Source of the DNA: Nocardia mexicana NBRC 108244
GTDB taxonomy: Bacteria > Actinomycetota > Actinomycetes > Mycobacteriales > Mycobacteriaceae
Direction of reading: 5' to 3'
DNA: 34,595 nucleotides
NCBI RefSeq assembly: GCF_001613165.1
Contig: NZ_BDBV01000125.1
Location: forward strand, 1 to 34,595
The notes beneath the pieces are model-generated. The model was not told where the DNA came from. It worked only from the letters and a program-made list of their open reading frames with translations, and did no database searches. This document shows positions 30,708 to 34,595 of this stretch, one piece after another (positions within the stretch are counted from its first letter, which is position 1; each line of letters opens with the position of its first letter). Made by a program: the position numbers and the translations under genes.

Positions 30708-32240
30708 CTAGGCCTTGTGCTGGGCCGAGGAGCGCGCCGGATTCGCCTGCTCGGCGGCCTTCGGGTCCTTCTCGCCCGCCTTCGCCCGGACACCCGACTC
30801 GATCCGGTCGCCCAGATCCTTGTCGACATTGCGCCAGTACTCGAACGCCCGCGCCAGCACCGGCTCGGTCACGCCGTTGAGCAGGTGGCCGACGATGTTG
30901 TTCACCAGCCGCTCCCGCGCGGCGTCGTCGAGCACCTCGCGCACCATGGTCCCGGCCTGACCCCAATCGTCGTCGTCGCGCCGAAGGGTGTAGGCGGTGT
31001 GCACCATCTCGCCGTCGCTGTACCAACCGGCCTGCGGACCCGCCTGTGCCGTATCGGCATGCGGGCCGCCCTTCGAGTTCGGCACGTACACCGGATCGCC
31101 CGGATTGTGATGCCGCATGTGTCCGTCCTTGCTGTAGGAGCGCAGCGGCGCCGCGTGCGGCGAATTCACCGGCAGCTCCTTGTAATTCGCGCCGATGCGG
31201 TAGCGGTGCGCGTCCGGGTAGGAGAACCAGCGGCCCAGCAGCATCTTGTCCGGGCTGGGCCCCGTCCCGGGCACCGCGTTGCTCGGCTCGAACGCCGCCT
31301 GCTCGATCTCGGTGTGGTAGTCGGCGGGGTTCCGGTTCAGCGTCAGGCGGCCCACCTCGATCAGCGGGTAGTCCGCGTGCGGCCAGACCTTGGTGAGGTC
31401 GAACGGGTTGAACCGGTAGGTCTTGGCGTCGTCGAACGGCATGATCTGCATTTTCAGCGTCCAGCTGGGGTAGTTGCCGCCCTCGATGGCCTCGAACAGG
31501 TCGCGGGTGTGGTAGTCGGTATCCATCGAGGCCATCTGGTCGCCCTCGTCCTGGGTGAAGAACTCGATGCCCTGGTCGGTCTTGAAGTGGTATTTAACCC
31601 AGAACTTCGCGCCGTCCCGGTTGACCCACATGTAGGTGTGACTGGAATAGCCGTTCATATGCCGCCACGTCCGCGGAATCCCGCGATCACCCATCAACCA
31701 GGTGACCTGGTGGGCGGATTCCGGCGACAGGGTCCAGAAGTCCCACTGCATATCGTGGTCGCGGAGGTTGTTGTCCGCCCGGCGCTTCTGCGAGCGGATG
31801 AAGTCCTGGAACTTCATCGGGTCCCGGACGAAGAAGATCGGGGTGTTGTTGCCGACCATGTCGAAATTGCCCTGCTCGGTATAGAACTTCAGGGCGAAGC
31901 CGCGCGGATCGCGCCAGGTATCGGGGCTGCCTCGCTCACCGGCCACGGTGGAGAACCGGGCCAGCACCTCGGTCCGGCGGCCGGGCTGGAAGACGTCGGC
32001 CGCCGTATAGGCGCTGACGTCCTCGGTGACCTCGAAGACGCCGAAGGCGCCGCCGCCCTTCGCGTGCGGCTGGCGCTCGGGCACCCGCTCGCGATTGAAT
32101 GCCGCCATCTTCTCGATCAGGTACGCGTCGTTCAGCAGGATCGGGCCGTCCGGGCCCACCGTCAGTGAATGCTCATCGCTGGGAACCGGAATTCCGGCGT
32201 CATCGGTGGTGTAGTTCGCCGGCACGTCGGATCGGGTCAT
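30708..32240 (-). CDS. katA: Monofunctional heme catalase
   Basis: A 510-residue catalase disproportionating hydrogen peroxide. Distal His59 in ERQPHAKGGGAFG, Asn132 in DMVGNNTPIFF and the heme-iron Tyr341 in RWFSYPDAHR are in place. Heme-contact blocks such as VWPHADYPLIEVG are also seen. Length fits the small-subunit (clade 3-like) catalases. A GGAGG ribosome site precedes the ATG. The gene is divergent from nothing close on the right; the sigma factor gene follows 122 bases upstream on the same strand. No OxyR or Fur gene is adjacent. Gene symbol is by family; exact clade is not decided. Confidence 0.95.
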   Translation of the reverse strand: MTRSDVPANYTTDDAGIPVPSDEHSLTVGPDGPILLNDAYLIEKMAAFNRERVPERQPHAKGGGAFGVFEVTEDVSAYTAADVFQPGRRTEVLARFSTVAGERGSPDTWRDPRGFALKFYTEQGNFDMVGNNTPIFFVRDPMKFQDFIRSQKRRADNNLRDHDMQWDFWTLSPESAHQVTWLMGDRGIPRTWRHMNGYSSHTYMWVNRDGAKFWVKYHFKTDQGIEFFTQDEGDQMASMDTDYHTRDLFEAIEGGNYPSWTLKMQIMPFDDAKTYRFNPFDLTKVWPHADYPLIEVGRLTLNRNPADYHTEIEQAAFEPSNAVPGTGPSPDKMLLGRWFSYPDAHRYRIGANYKELPVNSPHAAPLRSYSKDGHMRHHNPGDPVYVPNSKGGPHADTAQAGPQAGWYSDGEMVHTAYTLRRDDDDWGQAGTMVREVLDDAARERLVNNIVGHLLNGVTEPVLARAFEYWRNVDKDLGDRIESGVRAKAGEKDPKAAEQANPARSSAQHKA

Positions 32241-32362
32241 GGTGCACCTCCCATCTAGTCGGGCACGAGTTCAACCGCGAGCATTTCGGGTACTACCCAC
32301 GCAACCACGGTCCAATCAGCGGATAACCCCGCAATTGCGGATCGAGGGTCCGGCGTGTCCGC

Positions 32363-33247
32363 TCAGGTCCAGGCGCGCAGTTTCTCCGGGTTCCGGATCA
32401 CCCAGATGCGGGTGATCCGGTCATCGGCGATATCGAAGGCGTAGACCGAGACGACGGTGCCGTCGACCTGCGCCACCAGGCCGGGCTGTCCGTTGACCGT
32501 GCGCTCCAGCAACGTCACGTCCGGGGTCCGCTTGCCGATCTCCATCCAGGCGGCGGCGATCTGCTCGCCGCCGCTGATCGGGTCGAGGAAGGCCAGCACC
32601 TTGCCCCCGCCGTCGGCCGTCGCGACGGCCTGCGGATCCAGCAGGCCGACCAGGGCCTCGATATCCCTCGTCTCCCAGGCTCGTTTGAAATCCCGGACCA
32701 CCTCGGCGCGCTGCGGTACCGACGGACGTTGCGCGGTCCGGATGCGGCGGCGGGCACTGGAGGCAAGCTGTCGGCAGGCCGCGGGGGTGCGCCCGACGAC
32801 CTCGGCGACCTCGGCGAAGGAATAGCGGAACACGTCGTGCAGCACGAACGCCACCCGCTCGGCCGGGGTCATGGAATCGAGCACCACGAGGAAGGCCATG
32901 CTGATCGTCTCGTCGAGGGTGACCCGGTCGGCGGGGTCGGCGGGCATGGGACCGCCGAGCCAGTCGGACCGCCCGGGCACCGGCTCCGGAATCCATTCGC
33001 CCACATAGCTTTCCCGCCGGGCGCGCGCCGAGCCGAGCAGATCGAGGCAGATGCGGCTGGCGACCGTCGTCGCCCAGGCGCCGGGCGATGCCACCTCCCG
33101 CCGCTGCCGCTCGGACAGCGCGTACCAGCGCGCGTAGGTCTCCTGCACCACGTCCTCGGCCTCGGCCAGGGAGCCGAGCAGGCGGTAGGCGAGGTTGATC
33201 AGCTGACGGCGTTCGCCGGTCACCGCGGACAGGTGCGGGTCGGTCAT
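32363..33247 (-). CDS. sigJ: ECF41-type RNA polymerase sigma factor (SigJ-like) with C-terminal SnoaL domain
   Basis: A 294-residue sigma factor. Region 2 (about 11-75) and region 4 (about 112-172, with SFAEVAEVVGRTPAACRQLASSARRR) are followed by an NTF2/SnoaL-like domain from about 183. The ECF41 hallmarks are all present: linker motif WIPEP at 85-89, DGGGK at 212-216 and NPEKL at 286-290. In this group the C-terminal extension, not a separate anti-sigma factor, controls activity; consistent with this, no anti-sigma gene is adjacent. ATG 33247 has a GGAGGAG-type ribosome site. The divergent FMN reductase and SnoaL genes are the likely targets, as ECF41 members control an adjacent oxidoreductase gene. 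The sigJ symbol is by homology. Confidence 0.92.
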   Translation of the reverse strand: MTDPHLSAVTGERRQLINLAYRLLGSLAEAEDVVQETYARWYALSERQRREVASPGAWATTVASRICLDLLGSARARRESYVGEWIPEPVPGRSDWLGGPMPADPADRVTLDETISMAFLVVLDSMTPAERVAFVLHDVFRYSFAEVAEVVGRTPAACRQLASSARRRIRTAQRPSVPQRAEVVRDFKRAWETRDIEALVGLLDPQAVATADGGGKVLAFLDPISGGEQIAAAWMEIGKRTPDVTLLERTVNGQPGLVAQVDGTVVSVYAFDIADDRITRIWVIRNPEKLRAWT

Positions 33248-33315
33248 GGTCGGCTCCTCCGGTGTGTGTCCCTCACCGAAACCGACGATTCGGCGACTCG
33301 TTTCGTGAGGCGGCC

Positions 33316-33340
33316 TGACATTCCGGACGGCTGTGTCGTC
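33316..33340 (+). promoter_or_regulatory. Candidate ECF41-dependent promoter of the FMN reductase gene
   Basis: TGACATT (33316-33322) and CGTC (33337-33340) resemble the ECF41 consensus (TGTCACA and CGTC, about 16 bases apart); the first has one change at a key base. The reverse complement TGTCA in the same spot could also serve the divergent sigma gene. Confidence 0.5.
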
Positions 33341-33380
33341 GGAAGGTCATAACCCGTTCAGCAAAGCAGGAGTTCCGGAA

Positions 33381-33965
33381 ATGACCAGAATCGGCATCAT
33401 CCTCGGCAGTACCCGGCCCAACCGCAAGGGCCCGCAGATCGCGCAGTGGGTGCTGGATTCGGCATCGCAGCGCGGGGATGCCGAGTTCGAACTGATCGAT
33501 CTGCGCGACCACCCGCTGCCGCATCTGGACGAGCCCGTGCCGCCGATGTTCGGCCCGTCGGTCCACGAGCACACTCGTGCCTGGGCCGAGCGGATCGCCC
33601 CGTTCGACGGCTTCGTGATCGTGACCCCGGAATACAACGGCGGCGTCCCCGGAGTGCTGAAGAACGCGCTGGACCACCTGTTCGCCGAGTGGACGGACAA
33701 GGCGGTCGGATTCGTCTCCTACGGCGCGGGCGGCGGCGCCCGCGCGGTGGTGCAACTGCGGACGGTCTGCAGCACGCTCGGCATGGCCGATGTCGGCTAT
33801 CAGGTCGCGATCTCGGTGCTCACCGATTTCGAGGACAACACCACCTTCACGCCGCGGGACCACCACGCCGCCGCCCTGGGCAAAACGCTGGATCAGATCC
33901 TGGCCTGGAGCGCCGCCCTGGCGCCGCTGCGGGCGCGCGCCGAAACCACCCTCGTGAATTCCTGA
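33381..33965 (+). CDS. NADPH-dependent FMN reductase
   Basis: A 194-residue flavodoxin-like protein. FMN-phosphate loop GSTRPNRKG lies near residue 9, and TPEYNGGVPGVLKNALD is the conserved loop near the active site of the NADPH-dependent FMN reductase/quinone reductase group. Later blocks are VGFVSYGAGGGARA. It likely reduces FMN, quinones or azo-like compounds with NAD(P)H. AGGAG lies 8 bases before the ATG. A SnoaL-like gene follows 11 bases after the stop, and the divergent ECF41 sigma factor likely controls both. Confidence 0.9.
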   Translation: MTRIGIILGSTRPNRKGPQIAQWVLDSASQRGDAEFELIDLRDHPLPHLDEPVPPMFGPSVHEHTRAWAERIAPFDGFVIVTPEYNGGVPGVLKNALDHLFAEWTDKAVGFVSYGAGGGARAVVQLRTVCSTLGMADVGYQVAISVLTDFEDNTTFTPRDHHAAALGKTLDQILAWSAALAPLRARAETTLVNS

Positions 33966-33976
33966 GGAGCCCGATC

Positions 33977-34441
33977 ATGACTACAGCCAACGACTTTCAG
34001 GCACACACCGACCGCGGTGCGGACGACGCCGACCTTCGCCGCCAGATCGACAAGGTGGTCGAAGCGCTGCGGGCCAAGGATCTCGCGGGTCTCGAGCGGC
34101 TGTACACGGCCGACGTCGTGTCCTTCGATGTCGAACCGCCGCTCCAGCATGTCGGGATCGCGGCGAAGCTCGAGAACTGGGCGAAGGTGTTCCTGTTCTT
34201 CGAGAGCGTGGACTACGAGGTGCGCGACCTGACGTTCACGGTGGGCGGGGAGGTGGCGTACGGGCACGCCTTCGCACGCTTGCGCGGCACGCTGCAGAAC
34301 GGCGCGACCACGAGCGGTATGTGGGTCCGCGTCACGTACGGCATGCGGAAGATCGACGGCGCCTGGCTGATCGCACACGACCAGGTCTCGGTGCCGTTCG
34401 ATGTCGCGAGCGGCAGGGGAGTGGCAGACCTCGAACCCTGA
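33977..34441 (+). CDS. SnoaL/NTF2-like ketosteroid-isomerase-related protein
   Basis: A 154-residue protein of the SnoaL-like (YybH/DUF4440-type) cone fold. The helix pair DADLRRQIDKVVEALRAKDLAGLERLYTADVVSFDVEPPLQHVG is followed by the long strand VAYGHAFARLRGT and the ending AWLIAHDQVSVPFD, which are the typical pattern. GAGGAG lies just before the ATG and the gene starts 11 bases after the FMN reductase, so they are an operon. Activity cannot be read; it may be a small ligand-binding or isomerase-like protein acting with the reductase. A similar domain is fused to the divergent sigma factor. Confidence 0.85.
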   Translation: MTTANDFQAHTDRGADDADLRRQIDKVVEALRAKDLAGLERLYTADVVSFDVEPPLQHVGIAAKLENWAKVFLFFESVDYEVRDLTFTVGGEVAYGHAFARLRGTLQNGATTSGMWVRVTYGMRKIDGAWLIAHDQVSVPFDVASGRGVADLEP

Positions 34442-34481
34442 CGGACCGCCGCGGCGGCAGGTGGAATCTTGTTGAACGACA

Positions 34482-34518
34482 ACGGCGCCCGGATCCCCCG
34501 GCGGGATTCGGGCGCCGT
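34482..34518. terminator. Hairpin between convergent genes at the window end
   Basis: A 16-bp stem (34482-34497 with 34503-34518, one G-U pair) around CCGGC, no T-run; it lies between the SnoaL-like gene and the minus-strand gene. Confidence 0.8.
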
Positions 34519-34526
34519 CGCGACCG

Positions 34527-34595
34527 TCAGGCCGGGATCTGTCCGCCGATGGCGCCACCCAGGCCCGCGCCCGCCGCCGCGCCGAGGGCCGCGCC
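34527..34595 (-). CDS. C-terminal end of a glycine-zipper-like protein (partial)
   Basis: The frame from the window edge ends with TGA at 34527-34529. The visible last 22 residues, GAALGAAAGAGLGGAIGGQI followed by PA, form a Gly/Ala-rich zipper-like tail typical of small membrane or envelope proteins. The main part lies beyond the window, so no function is claimed. Confidence 0.6.
   Translation of the reverse strand, partial: GAALGAAAGAGLGGAIGGQIPA

Overview
The window is GC-rich actinobacterial chromosome, most likely from Nocardia or a close mycolic-acid relative. The clues are frequent GTG starts, a gene for mycothiol S-conjugate amidase (mca), a DUF4254-type protein, an ECF41 (SigJ-like) sigma factor, and a scaffold whose order matches, as I remember it, the Mycobacterium tuberculosis interval Rv1074c-Rv1083 (fadA3, SGNH hydrolase, cbs, metB, greA, DUF4307, mca, small membrane protein). 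No rRNA, tRNA, CRISPR array, insertion sequence or prophage gene was seen.

Layout. 1-5.4 kb: two overlapping lipase genes (the first cut by the window edge), an HxlR regulator divergent from a quinone-reductase-like oxidoreductase, and a DUF885 peptidase-like protein. 5.6-9.0 kb: an isolated two-helix protein resembling a VirB2/TrbC pilin, a DUF305 lipoprotein with a DUF6153 membrane protein (a probable metal-handling pair), and a DHA2-type drug exporter. 9.0-13.5 kb: small proteins, two different short tandem-repeat tracts, an AMIN-like lipoprotein, an RsmC-like methyltransferase, a Bax-inhibitor-1 membrane protein and an alpha/beta hydrolase. 13.6-28.6 kb: the fadA3-to-mca scaffold. Relative to M. 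tuberculosis it carries extra genes between cbs and metB: an AbrB-type membrane protein, a DUF4254 pair, a lytic transglycosylase, a TM-helix/mechanosensitive-like channel, a small unknown and a glutaryl-CoA dehydrogenase. 28.8-34.6 kb: a class-C-like serine hydrolase behind a striking operator cluster, a tiny cysteine-containing ORF, a catalase, an ECF41 sigma factor divergent from an FMN reductase plus SnoaL pair, and the C-terminal end of a glycine-rich protein.

How the genes work together. cbs and metB encode two PLP enzymes of sulfur amino-acid exchange. With mca, which recycles mycothiol conjugates by releasing their cysteine part, they form a thiol-centred neighbourhood. greA and the small membrane proteins are conserved passengers. 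The sigma factor and its two divergent neighbours look like one regulon. Several intergenic regions hold clear structure: strong hairpins behind many genes, a three-repeat PHO-box-like element before the transglycosylase, a long structured leader on greA, and repeated CGAACAC half-sites before the serine hydrolase. I found no clearly new multi-gene system. The best leads are regulatory elements and small ORFs.
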